This document shows, one piece after another, positions 36,022-43,882 of a stretch of 64,000 nucleotides of DNA. Below the pieces are notes generated by a model. The model had not been told where the DNA came from. It searched no databases and saw nothing but the letters and a program-made list of their open reading frames with translations. The stretch lies in the NCBI RefSeq assembly GCF_001447155.2, contig NZ_CP014754.1, positions 4,092,001 through 4,156,000 on the forward strand. Direction: 5' to 3'. Each line of letters starts with the position of its first letter. Position 1 is the stretch's first letter. This stretch comes from Marinobacter sp. LQ44 (lineage in GTDB: Bacteria > Pseudomonadota > Gammaproteobacteria > Pseudomonadales > Oleiphilaceae). The position numbers and the translations under genes were made by a program.

Positions 36022-36522
36022 ATGGCTGAGAACACTGCTGCACCGGCACCCGCCAAGAAAGGTAAACTGAAGCTCATCATCATGCTGGTGGTGATCATTG
36101 TTTTGGCGGTTGCGCTTTCGATCGTTGGAACGCTCTGGTTCCTCGGGGGTGGCCTTCCGGGTGGCGGTGAAGGTGAGCGGGCATCAACGTCAGAGCCGGC
36201 CTTTGTCGCCAGCAGCTATATTGACCTGGAGCGCCCGCTGGTAACGACAGTTCAGGCCCAGGGGCGCCAGCGTTACGCCCAGGTTCACCTGTCACTCGAA
36301 GCGTCGGACCCAGTCGCCCTGGCCGCGGCGGAAACGCACATGCCGTTGATTCGCAGCCAGTTGGTGATGGTGCTTGGGAACAGTGAATTCAATGAGCTGC
36401 AGACGCCGGAAGGGCGGTCAGCTCTTGCCGAGCAGCTGCTAACGACCGTTAACCAAGTGCTTGAGGAAGAAGGCGAGCCGTCGATCAAGCGGGTGCTATT
36501 CAGAAACTTTGTAGTGCAATAG
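36022..36522 (+). CDS. fliL: Flagellar basal body protein FliL
   Basis: 166 residues. Lys-rich N-terminus (APAKKGKLK), transmembrane helix (LIIMLVVIIVLAVALSIVG), periplasmic FliL domain with YIDLERPLVTTVQAQGRQRY and a conserved end IKRVLFRNFVVQ. FliL surrounds the stator and supports torque. First gene of fliLMNOPQR-flhB, 61 bp after a sigma-54 site. Confidence 0.93.
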   Translation: MAENTAAPAPAKKGKLKLIIMLVVIIVLAVALSIVGTLWFLGGGLPGGGEGERASTSEPAFVASSYIDLERPLVTTVQAQGRQRYAQVHLSLEASDPVALAAAETHMPLIRSQLVMVLGNSEFNELQTPEGRSALAEQLLTTVNQVLEEEGEPSIKRVLFRNFVVQ

Positions 36523-36562
36523 GTACCCGATCGGGTAAACGAATCTCAGGGCAGGGTCAGGT

Positions 36563-37561
36563 ATGCAGGATTTATTGTCACAGGACGAAATTGATGCGCT
36601 TCTCCACGGTGTGGATGACGGTGACATAGATACCTATGAAGAGACTGATGAAACCGGCGTAAAGACCTACGATCTGGCCAGTCAGGACCGTATCGTCCGT
36701 GGCCGTATGCCCACCCTTGAGATGATCAACGAGCGGTTTGCCCGCTACACCCGTATCAGCCTGTTCAACCTTTTACGCCGGAATGCTGACGTCTCCACCG
36801 GTGGCGTGCAGATCATGAAGTTCGGTGAATATATTCACACCCTGTATGTGCCCACCAGTCTCAACCTGTGCAAGGTGCGCCCACTGCGTGGCACCTCGCT
36901 GTTCGTTCTGGACGCCAAGCTGGTGTTCAAACTGGTGGATAACTTCTTCGGCGGGGAGGGCAGGCACGCCAAGATTGAGGGCCGTGAATTCACGCCCACC
37001 GAAACCCGCATTGTCCAGATGGTTCTGAACCAGGTTTTCCACGACATGAAAGAAGCCTGGCATGCGGTCCTGCAGGTGGAATTCGAATACCTGAGCTCGG
37101 AAGTGAATCCGGCGATGGCCAATATTGTCAGCCCGAGTGAAGTGGTGGTGGTCAGTACCTTCCATATCGAACTGGATGGCGGTGGTGGTGAGCTGCACTT
37201 TGCTTTGCCCTATTCCATGATTGAGCCCATTCGGGATGTGCTGGATGCCGGGGTGCAGAGCGATATCGACGATGTTGATGAGCGGTGGGTCAACGCCCTG
37301 CAGGAAGACATCAAGGAAGTGAATGTTCCGATCAATACAACGGTTTGCCGGCGCAGGATATCACTTAGGGATATTGCCAGGATGAAGGCCGGGGATGTGA
37401 TCCCTGTAGAAGTGCCCGAGCATTTGACGGTTACCGCCAATGGAATTCCGATCTACAAGGCCACACTGGGAACCCGAGACGGAAAGCTGGCGCTGAGAAT
37501 TCATGAGCGGGCGACATTGCCCAAAGTAAAGAAACAACTGAAGGTGGGACGCAATGGCTGA
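36563..37561 (+). CDS. fliM: Flagellar motor switch protein FliM
   Basis: 332 residues. The N-terminal CheY-P-binding peptide LLSQDEIDALLHG is intact. The CheC-like middle domain has RYTRISLFNLLRRNADVSTG and the TETRIVQMVLNQVFHDMKEAW stretch (given in part), and the C-terminal SpoA domain follows. It forms the C ring with FliG and FliN and reads CheY-P for direction change. It overlaps fliN by 8 bp. Confidence 0.96.
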   Translation: MQDLLSQDEIDALLHGVDDGDIDTYEETDETGVKTYDLASQDRIVRGRMPTLEMINERFARYTRISLFNLLRRNADVSTGGVQIMKFGEYIHTLYVPTSLNLCKVRPLRGTSLFVLDAKLVFKLVDNFFGGEGRHAKIEGREFTPTETRIVQMVLNQVFHDMKEAWHAVLQVEFEYLSSEVNPAMANIVSPSEVVVVSTFHIELDGGGGELHFALPYSMIEPIRDVLDAGVQSDIDDVDERWVNALQEDIKEVNVPINTTVCRRRISLRDIARMKAGDVIPVEVPEHLTVTANGIPIYKATLGTRDGKLALRIHERATLPKVKKQLKVGRNG

Positions 37562-38057
37562 GGACGACAAGAAAGACGATAAGGAGCTCAGCGAGGACGA
37601 AAAGCTGGCTGCTGAGTGGGAAGCTGCCATGGAGGAAACCGGCGGTTCTGAAGAGAGCGATGCGGATGGCCGTGAGGACGAATGGGCAGCCGCGATGGCC
37701 GAAGCCGAGGGAGCCGATGAGCCCGGGCAGGATGTCCGTGCCGCCCCGATGGAAGAATTCCCTGACGACGCAGGTATGGGGGGTAGCGGGGAAGCTCCGG
37801 ATATCGACGTTATCCTCGATATTCCAGTGACCATCTCCATGGAAGTGGGCAACACCCAGATTCCAATCCGCAACCTGCTGCAGCTTAACCAGGGCTCTGT
37901 GATTGAGCTGGACAGACTGGCGGGCGAGCCTCTGGATGTGCTGGTGAATGGCACCTTGATTGCCCACGGCGAGGTTGTGATGGTGAATGAAAAGTTCGGT
38001 ATCCGCCTGACCGATGTGATCAGCCCGGGTGAGCGCATCAAACGGTTGCAGAAGTAA
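37554..38057 (+). CDS. fliN: Flagellar motor switch protein FliN
   Basis: 167 residues, slightly long. About 80 N-terminal residues are acidic and low-complexity (EDDKKDDKELSEDEKLAAEW; EETGGSEESDADGRED). The SpoA domain follows: ILDIPVTISMEVGNTQIPIR, LLQLNQGSVIELDRLAGEPL and a close GERIKRLQK. It forms the lower C ring and binds FliH for export. The extension resembles those in related marine bacteria. Confidence 0.95.
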   Translation: MAEDDKKDDKELSEDEKLAAEWEAAMEETGGSEESDADGREDEWAAAMAEAEGADEPGQDVRAAPMEEFPDDAGMGGSGEAPDIDVILDIPVTISMEVGNTQIPIRNLLQLNQGSVIELDRLAGEPLDVLVNGTLIAHGEVVMVNEKFGIRLTDVISPGERIKRLQK

Positions 38058-38058
38058 C

Positions 38059-38505
38059 ATGGTGCGGTTTCTGAACGGCCTGGTGCCCCTTATTTTTGCT
38101 GTTCCAGCATTCGCTGAGGAGGCCAGTGCACCGGCTCGGGACGCTGGCCGAAACGCGCCGGATACTCTGGGGACCATTGTCAGCCTGGGCCTTGGGTTGC
38201 TGGCGGTTGTCGCGGTGATCTACGGCTGTGCCTGGCTGATCCGGCGTATGAACGGCATGACCGGCATGAATAACAACGCGATCAAGGTGGTCTCTGTGCT
38301 GGCCATTGGGGCCCGGGAGCGGATTGCCCTGGTGGAGGTGGGTGGCCAACAGATATTGCTGGGTATTACCCCTTCCACCATTCGAACCCTGCAGGTGTTC
38401 GACCACCCGGTTGTGGATTCCGCCAACCCTCCCACCGGTGAGTTTGCCCGCCGGTTACAGGGCATGATCGGCAAGTCCTGGTCGGCACCGGAAAGGAAAG
38501 ACTGA
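38059..38505 (+). CDS. fliO: Flagellar biosynthesis protein FliO
   Basis: 148 residues from the ATG at 38059; an in-frame start at 38029 lies inside fliN. Signal-like N-terminus ([18 protein letters not shown]), then one transmembrane helix ([20 protein letters not shown]) and a cytoplasmic FliO domain ([19 protein letters not shown]). It helps FliP assembly. FliO sequences vary; position before fliP supports the call. Confidence 0.9.
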   Translation: MVRFLNGLVPLIFAVPAFAEEASAPARDAGRNAPDTLGTIVSLGLGLLAVVAVIYGCAWLIRRMNGMTGMNNNAIKVVSVLAIGARERIALVEVGGQQILLGITPSTIRTLQVFDHPVVDSANPPTGEFARRLQGMIGKSWSAPERKD

Positions 38506-38509
38506 CGCT

Positions 38510-39271
38510 ATGACCGTGGCCCTGCTCAAACGCTGTCTGCCATTGCTTGTGCTGTTCCCTGGGTTGTTGCTGGCGCCTGTGGCTTTTGCCGACCTGCCAG
38601 GCATTCCGGCCTTTACGGTGCAGCCTGGAGAAAACGGAACCGAGGAATACTCGGTCACCCTGCAAATCCTTGCGTTGATGACAGCACTGACCTTCCTGCC
38701 CGCGATGTTGATGATGATGACATCGTTCACCCGCATCATCGTGGTCTTCGCCATTCTCCGGCAGGCCCTGGGGTTGCAGGCAACGCCATCCAACCAGATT
38801 CTGCTGGGTTTGGCACTGTTCCTGAGTATTTTTATTATGAAACCAGTGCTGGAAGAGGCCAACCGGGTGGGGTTGCAGCCCTATATGCAGGAGGAGGTCA
38901 CCTCCCTGGAAGCCGTGGAGCTGGCCAGCCAGCCGTTCCGCCGGTTCATGCTGGAGCAGACGCGGGAGTCAGATCTCGCGTTGTTTATGCGCATCGCCGA
39001 TGTGCAGTATGAAACCCCCGAAGACGTTTCCTTCTGGGTGCTGATGCCGGCATTTGTGACCAGTGAACTCAAGACGGCGTTTCAGATCGGGTTTATTCTG
39101 TTCATACCCTTTCTAATCATCGATATGGTGGTGGCCAGTGTTCTGATGGCCATGGGTATGATGATGCTGTCGCCCATCATCATCTCCTTGCCATTTAAAA
39201 TCATGCTCTTTGTTCTGGTGGATGGCTGGGCGCTGATCATGGGCACCCTTGCCGCCAGTTACGGGATATAG
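38510..39271 (+). CDS. fliP: Flagellar export gate protein FliP
   Basis: 253 residues. Signal peptide ([20 protein letters not shown]), then the signature [20 protein letters not shown] and the C-terminal [20 protein letters not shown] with [20 protein letters not shown]. Five FliP with FliQ and FliR form the export pore. The gene sits between fliO and fliQ as expected. Confidence 0.96.
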   Translation: MTVALLKRCLPLLVLFPGLLLAPVAFADLPGIPAFTVQPGENGTEEYSVTLQILALMTALTFLPAMLMMMTSFTRIIVVFAILRQALGLQATPSNQILLGLALFLSIFIMKPVLEEANRVGLQPYMQEEVTSLEAVELASQPFRRFMLEQTRESDLALFMRIADVQYETPEDVSFWVLMPAFVTSELKTAFQIGFILFIPFLIIDMVVASVLMAMGMMMLSPIIISLPFKIMLFVLVDGWALIMGTLAASYGI

Positions 39272-39281
39272 GAGGCCAGCC

Positions 39282-39551
39282 ATGACCCCTGAGACCGTGA
39301 TCGACATTTTGCGCGAAGCGCTCTGGATGATTGTTCTGTTGACGGCTGTCATTATCGGGCCGGGCCTGGTGATTGGTTTGGTCGTGAGTACCTTTCAGGC
39401 GGCAACCCAGATCAACGAGCAGACTCTGAGCTTTTTGCCCCGTCTGCTGGTAACACTCATCGTGATCATTGTCTGGGGACCCTGGATGCTTACCTTGCTG
39501 CTCGATCATGCCAATCGCCTGATATCCGGCATCCCTTTCCTGATCGGTTGA
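39282..39551 (+). CDS. fliQ: Flagellar export gate protein FliQ
   Basis: 89 residues from the ATG at 39282, after GGAGGCC. Two transmembrane helices: LWMIVLLTAVIIGPGLVIGL and LPRLLVTLIVIIVWGPWMLT, with the conserved FQAATQINEQTLSFLP between. It packs around FliP/FliR in the export gate. Confidence 0.95.
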   Translation: MTPETVIDILREALWMIVLLTAVIIGPGLVIGLVVSTFQAATQINEQTLSFLPRLLVTLIVIIVWGPWMLTLLLDHANRLISGIPFLIG

Positions 39552-39555
39552 CGGG

Positions 39556-40341
39556 ATGGTACCGGCAGAACTCAGTGCAGACCTGATCAGCCAATGGGTG
39601 GGTCAACACCTGTGGCCGTTGTTCCGGCTGGCCAGCTTTTTGATGGTCATTCCCATTTTCGGTACCCAGCTGGTGCCCGCACGAGTGCGGCTTGGGCTGG
39701 CCCTGCTGATGACCGTGCTTATTGCTCCGTTGATTCCCGAAGTTCCCCAGGTTGAGGCGTTCAGCGCCGATGCCGTGGTGATCACCCTGCAGCAAATCCT
39801 GATCGGCGTTGGGCTGGGGTTTGCGCTGACGGCCCTTTGGCAGCTTTTCGTGATTGCCGGCCAGATGATCGCCATGCAGATGGGTCTTGGTTTTGCCTCC
39901 ATGATGGACCCGGCCAATGGCGTCAACGTGCCGGTACTGGCGCAAATCTACACCATCACCATCACTCTGTTGTTTCTCGCTATGAACGGACACCTGGTGG
40001 CGTTCGAAGTGTTCATTGAGAGCTTCTACATCATGCCCATTGGCATGGAGGGGCTTGGCCAGGCGGGGGTGTGGGATCTTGCCCACCGGATCAGCTGGAT
40101 GTTTGTCTCGGCCACTCTACTGGCACTGCCCGCCGTCACTGCCGTGCTCATCGTCAATATCTCCTTTGGCGTGATGACCCGCGCCGCTCCGCAGATGAAT
40201 ATCTTTGCCCTCGGTTTCCCTATTGGCCTGATTTTTGGATTGTTTGCTATCTGGGTGCTGCACGCCAATTTTCTGCCGCACTTTGAGCAGTACACCCGGG
40301 AAACCTTTGATTTTATGCGGCAGCTGCAGGGGCAACCATAG
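39556..40341 (+). CDS. fliR: Flagellar export gate protein FliR
   Basis: 261 residues, six to seven hydrophobic segments. Conserved features: FGTQLVPARVRLGLALLMTV, QMIAMQMGLGFASMMDPANG and the C-terminal NIFALGFPIGLIFGLFAIWV. One FliR completes the FliPQR pore. It is 4 bp after fliQ and 2 bp before flhB. Confidence 0.96.
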   Translation: MVPAELSADLISQWVGQHLWPLFRLASFLMVIPIFGTQLVPARVRLGLALLMTVLIAPLIPEVPQVEAFSADAVVITLQQILIGVGLGFALTALWQLFVIAGQMIAMQMGLGFASMMDPANGVNVPVLAQIYTITITLLFLAMNGHLVAFEVFIESFYIMPIGMEGLGQAGVWDLAHRISWMFVSATLLALPAVTAVLIVNISFGVMTRAAPQMNIFALGFPIGLIFGLFAIWVLHANFLPHFEQYTRETFDFMRQLQGQP

Positions 40342-40343
40342 CC

Positions 40344-41480
40344 ATGGCTGAAGAGAACGATAACAGCCAGGAGAAAACCGAAGAGCCGACCCCCCGACGA
40401 CTTGAGAAAGCTAAGGAGGACGGCCAGACTGCCCGTTCGAAAGAGCTGGCCACCATGGCGGTGTTGCTGGCCGGGGCCGGGGGATTGTTGATGTTTGGTG
40501 GCGGCCTGGGCAATACCCTTGAAGGCATCATGCGCGACTCGTTTGTGATTGAGCGTGCCGCGATATACGACACCCGCCATATGAGTGTTCAGCTTATTCT
40601 GTCGGCCAAGGAGGCTGCCTTTGCCCTGTCGCCGATCCTGATCATGCTGCTGGTGGCCGCTATTGCAGGCTCTATCGGTATTGGGGGGCTGCTGTTCAGT
40701 GGCAAGGCCATTGCTCCGAAATTAAACCGGATAGATCCGATTAAGGGCCTGGGTCGAATGTTTTCCCTGCGTTCCCTGATCGAGCTGGTCAAGGCGATCG
40801 CGAAGGTAGGCTTGGTGCTTGCGGTCACTATACTGATTCTCAACCTTCGTACTGATGACCTGCTCGCAATCGCAGAGGAGCCGATAGTCCCGGCCATGGC
40901 CCATGTGGTTTGGACGGTGGGCTGGAGTTTTTTAATCCTGTCCTGCGCCACCATCATCATTGCCATGATTGATGTACCTTTCGAGATCTACGACCACCAG
41001 AAGAAGCTGCGTATGACCAAGCAGGAGGTGAAGGACGAGTACAAGGACACCGAGGGCAAGCCAGAGGTCAAAGGCAAGATTCGCCAGTTGCAGCGTGAGA
41101 TGGCCCAGCGCCGGATGATGCAGGATGTGCCGACAGCCGATGTGGTGATTACCAACCCGACCCATTATGCGGTGGCGTTAAAGTACAACCAGGATTCGAT
41201 GGGCGCGCCGGTGGTGGTGGCCAAGGGGGCGGATGAGATTGCCTTCAAGATTATGGAGATTGCCCGTGAGCACAAGGTAGAGATCCTGCGGACGCCGCCG
41301 CTGACCCGGGCGGTGTATCACAATACCGATGTGGGGCAGGAAATTCCCGACGGTTTGTATATGGCCATTGCTCAGGTGCTGGCTTATGTGTTCCAGCTTC
41401 GGCAGTTCCGCAAGGGGCGCGGGGCAAAACCGGGCATGCCTGATTTTCCGATTCCGCCGGAGATGCGGCGCGATATTTAG
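40344..41480 (+). CDS. flhB: Flagellar export switch protein FlhB
   Basis: 378 residues. N-terminal EKTEEPTPRRLEKAKEDGQ, four transmembrane helices, and a cytoplasmic domain with the autocleavage motif NPTH in DVVITNPTHYAVALKYNQD. EILRTPPLTRAVYHNTDVGQ and IPDGLYMAIAQVLAYVFQL close it. It switches export from hook to filament proteins together with FliK. Last gene of the fliL unit. Confidence 0.96.
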   Translation: MAEENDNSQEKTEEPTPRRLEKAKEDGQTARSKELATMAVLLAGAGGLLMFGGGLGNTLEGIMRDSFVIERAAIYDTRHMSVQLILSAKEAAFALSPILIMLLVAAIAGSIGIGGLLFSGKAIAPKLNRIDPIKGLGRMFSLRSLIELVKAIAKVGLVLAVTILILNLRTDDLLAIAEEPIVPAMAHVVWTVGWSFLILSCATIIIAMIDVPFEIYDHQKKLRMTKQEVKDEYKDTEGKPEVKGKIRQLQREMAQRRMMQDVPTADVVITNPTHYAVALKYNQDSMGAPVVVAKGADEIAFKIMEIAREHKVEILRTPPLTRAVYHNTDVGQEIPDGLYMAIAQVLAYVFQLRQFRKGRGAKPGMPDFPIPPEMRRDI

Positions 41481-41523
41481 ATCTTGGAGCTTGGCTCTGA
41501 TTGTAGCCTGATGGTTTGGTGCG

Positions 41524-41633
41524 GCGAGCCGTCGGCATGGCCTCCCAAAAAACGCTACGAGCTCATCCATGAGCGCTTCGCTCCGGCCATCCATGGCCTA
41601 CGAGATTTTTGGGAGGCCATGCCGACGGCTCGC
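41524..41633. repeat. 110-bp cloverleaf palindromic element
   Basis: Perfect 28-bp inverted arms (41524-41551 and 41606-41633, beginning GCGAGCCGTCGGC and ending with A5/T5 at the inner side). Between them are two perfect hairpins: GCTCATCCATGAGC (41561-41574) and GGCCATCCATGGCC (41585-41598), sharing the CATCCATG core. Folded, the whole gives a stem with two side hairpins. It looks like a mobile palindromic (REP/MITE-type) unit. It lies 43 bp after flhB and could also end transcription. Confidence 0.8.
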
Positions 41634-41722
41634 GACCGAATTGGCCAGTATAGGAATCAGAGCGTTCGTGAATTGAATCGGACAACGCCGGGATGGAAAT
41701 CCGGCGGCTGTTAGGGGAGAGA

Positions 41723-41751
41723 GGTCAGGCCGAGTTCGTATCGACCTGACC
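41723..41751. terminator. Hairpin between flhB and uraA
   Basis: GGTCAGG (41723-41729) pairs with CCTGACC (41745-41751), 11 bp past the uraA stop on the minus strand. On that strand the sequence after the stem is not T-rich; on the plus strand GGTTTC follows. A weak terminator for either side. Confidence 0.5.
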
Positions 41752-41762
41752 GGTTTCATTGC

Positions 41763-43016
41763 TTAAGCCTTGGGCTCCTGAATCCGCTTACCCCAGGCTT
41801 CTTTCTCGCCTGGCAGAATCAGGTTCAAGGCGATCGCGACAACCGCGCACAGAGCAATGCCTTCCAGCGTACCAACCACCATGTTGCCGATGCCGAATAC
41901 CAGGGTCACGCCAACGATCACCAGGTTACGGGACTGGGACAGGTCTACCTGGTGGCGGATCAGGGTGTTCAGGCCGACCACGGCGATGGAGCCAAACAGC
42001 AGGCACAGGATGCCGCCCATAACCGGAACCGGAATGGTCTGCAGGGCTGCACCGAACTTGCCGACAAAGGCCAGGACGATGGCAGTACCGGCGGCCCACC
42101 ACATGACTTTCGGGTTGAAGTTGCGGGTCAGCATCACGGCGCCGGTGACTTCGGAGTAGGTGGTGTTGGGTGGTCCGCCGAGCATGGAGGCGGCGCTGGT
42201 GGCCAGACCGTCGCCCAGCAGGGTGCGGTGCAGACCGGGTTTTTGCAGGTAGTTTTTGCGGGTGACGTTGCCGATGGCCAGTACGTCGCCGATGTGTTCA
42301 ATGGCCGGGGCGATGGCGACCGGGATCATGAACAGGATGGCGCCCCAGCTAAAGGCGGGTGCGACGAAGTTGGGAACGGCAAACCACGGGGCCTCCTGGA
42401 CCGGGGTGGTGTCTACAATGCCGGCGAACCAGGACAGGATGTAGCCAACGATCACCCCGAACATGATCGGGATGAGCCGGAAGATGCCCTTGGCCCAGAC
42501 CGACATGACGATGGTGACGGCCAGGGAGATCATGGCGATGACAATGGCGGTGTTGTAGGGCACCAGTTCGGCGGCGCCGTCTCCGGTGCGGCCAGAGGCC
42601 ATATGCACCGCCACCGATGCCAGTCCCAGGCCGATGGTCATAATCACCGGGGCGATGACCACAGGCGGCAGCAGGCGGGTGACAAAGCCCGTGCCCCGTG
42701 CCCGCACGGCGCCGGCGAGGATGATGTACAGGATGCCGGCCGCCATCAGGCCCCCAAGAGTTTCTTCCAGCCCGAAGCGGCCTTTGGCGGCGATGATTGG
42801 TGCGATAAAGGCAAAGGATGAGGCCAGGAAGATGGGAATCTGGCCGCCGGTGACTATGTGGAAAATCAGGGTGCCGACGCCGGCAGTAAACAGCGCCACG
42901 TTGGGGTCCAGCCCGGTGATCAGGGGCATCAATACCAGGGCGCCGAAGGCGACCAGTAGCATCTGGGAGCCGGCTAGTGCCTGCTTCCATACGGATTCAT
43001 TGGTGTGTTCCTGCAT
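41763..43016 (-). CDS. uraA: Uracil permease UraA
   Basis: 417-residue NCS2 nucleobase:cation symporter with about 12-14 hydrophobic segments (LLVAFGALVLMPLITGL and VALFTAGVGTLIFHIVTGGQ at the start). Conserved NCS2 motifs are present: AIEHIGDVLAIGNVT with the substrate-binding His/Glu, LLGDGLATSAASMLGGPPNT, and TYSEVTGAVMLTRNFNP. It imports uracil. It starts 2 bp after upp and shares its operon. The pair is inserted, on the opposite strand, between flhB and flhA. Confidence 0.94.
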   Translation of the reverse strand: MQEHTNESVWKQALAGSQMLLVAFGALVLMPLITGLDPNVALFTAGVGTLIFHIVTGGQIPIFLASSFAFIAPIIAAKGRFGLEETLGGLMAAGILYIILAGAVRARGTGFVTRLLPPVVIAPVIMTIGLGLASVAVHMASGRTGDGAAELVPYNTAIVIAMISLAVTIVMSVWAKGIFRLIPIMFGVIVGYILSWFAGIVDTTPVQEAPWFAVPNFVAPAFSWGAILFMIPVAIAPAIEHIGDVLAIGNVTRKNYLQKPGLHRTLLGDGLATSAASMLGGPPNTTYSEVTGAVMLTRNFNPKVMWWAAGTAIVLAFVGKFGAALQTIPVPVMGGILCLLFGSIAVVGLNTLIRHQVDLSQSRNLVIVGVTLVFGIGNMVVGTLEGIALCAVVAIALNLILPGEKEAWGKRIQEPKA

Positions 43017-43018
43017 GC

Positions 43019-43657
43019 TCAGACGTCCTTCTGCTTGGTGCCGAAGATCTTGTCACCGGCATCGCCCAGGCCAGGCAGGATGTAGCCTTTTTCGTTCAGG
43101 CGCTCATCAACAGAAGCGGTGTAGATGGAAACGTCCGGGTGTTTCTCCAGTACTTTCTCGATACCTTCCGGGGCGGCCACCAGCACCAGGGCCCGAATTT
43201 CGGTGCTGCCGGCTTTCTTGAGCAGGTCGATGGTGGAGATCATGGAGCCACCGGTGGCCAGCATAGGGTCGATGATCAGGGCCATACGCTGGTCCAGCTC
43301 GCCCACCAGTTTTTCCAGATAGGTTTCAGCTTCCAGGGTGTCTTCGTTACGGATCTGGCCTACCACGCTCACTCGTGCCACCGGGATCAGGCTCAGCACG
43401 CCGTCGAGCATGCCCAGGCCAGCGCGCAGAATCGGCACAATGGTGACTTTCTTGCCGTGAATCTGTTCCACGGTCACCGGCCCGGCCCAGCCATCAATGG
43501 TCTTTTCCTGCAGGTTGAAGTCTTTGGTCGCCTCGTAGGTCAGAAGCGCGCCAACTTCCTGTGCCAGTTCACGAAAATTCTTGGTGCTGATGTCTGCGCG
43601 GCGCATCAGGCCGAGTTTGTGGCGGATCAGGGGGTGCTTCACTTCGTGGATCGGCAT
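43019..43657 (-). CDS. upp: Uracil phosphoribosyltransferase Upp
   Basis: 212 residues from the ATG at 43657, spaced from AGGTGA; an in-frame GTG three codons earlier is an alternative. PRPP loop [20 protein letters not shown], and the uracil-binding C-terminal [20 protein letters not shown]. It converts uracil and PRPP to UMP. Upstream of uraA; its promoter must lie in the 225 bp shared with flhA. Confidence 0.96.
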   Translation of the reverse strand: MPIHEVKHPLIRHKLGLMRRADISTKNFRELAQEVGALLTYEATKDFNLQEKTIDGWAGPVTVEQIHGKKVTIVPILRAGLGMLDGVLSLIPVARVSVVGQIRNEDTLEAETYLEKLVGELDQRMALIIDPMLATGGSMISTIDLLKKAGSTEIRALVLVAAPEGIEKVLEKHPDVSIYTASVDERLNEKGYILPGLGDAGDKIFGTKQKDV

Positions 43658-43782
43658 TGGGGTCACCTGTGTGTTCGAATGTTCGGGCTTGGATTCGGAT
43701 GCAATAAATGGCGCAAGGATACCGTATCTGGGCGCCTGCGTCAGGCGCTGGTCGTGCCGTAAATATCAAAAATTGTAAGGCC

Positions 43783-43798
43783 TGGTACGGTTCTTGCG
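43783..43798 (+). promoter_or_regulatory. Sigma-54 promoter of flhA
   Basis: TGGTACGGTTCTTGCG has GG-N10-GC spacing and TTGC at -12; the -24 element is TGGT instead of TGGC. It ends 85 bp before the flhA ATG, in the divergent region with upp. Confidence 0.7.
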
Positions 43799-43882
43799 AT
43801 AATTCTCCCAGATTGGCGCGCCGCGTCAGATTTTCGACCCTGACAGTTCCGGAAAGCACGGCAGAGCGGAGAAGTATCCAGC

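Noticed and set aside
41524..41633. tRNA-like cloverleaf
   Set aside because: The acceptor-like stem is 28 bp, there is no T-loop or anticodon arm pattern, and only two side hairpins exist. Treated as a palindromic repeat.
41484..41714. 76-codon ORF after flhB
   Set aside because: It runs through the palindromic element and has no ribosome site.
41952..42821. 289-codon plus-strand ORF opposite uraA
   Set aside because: Low-complexity Gly/His/Asp-rich translation produced by the antisense of a membrane protein gene; uraA is unambiguous.
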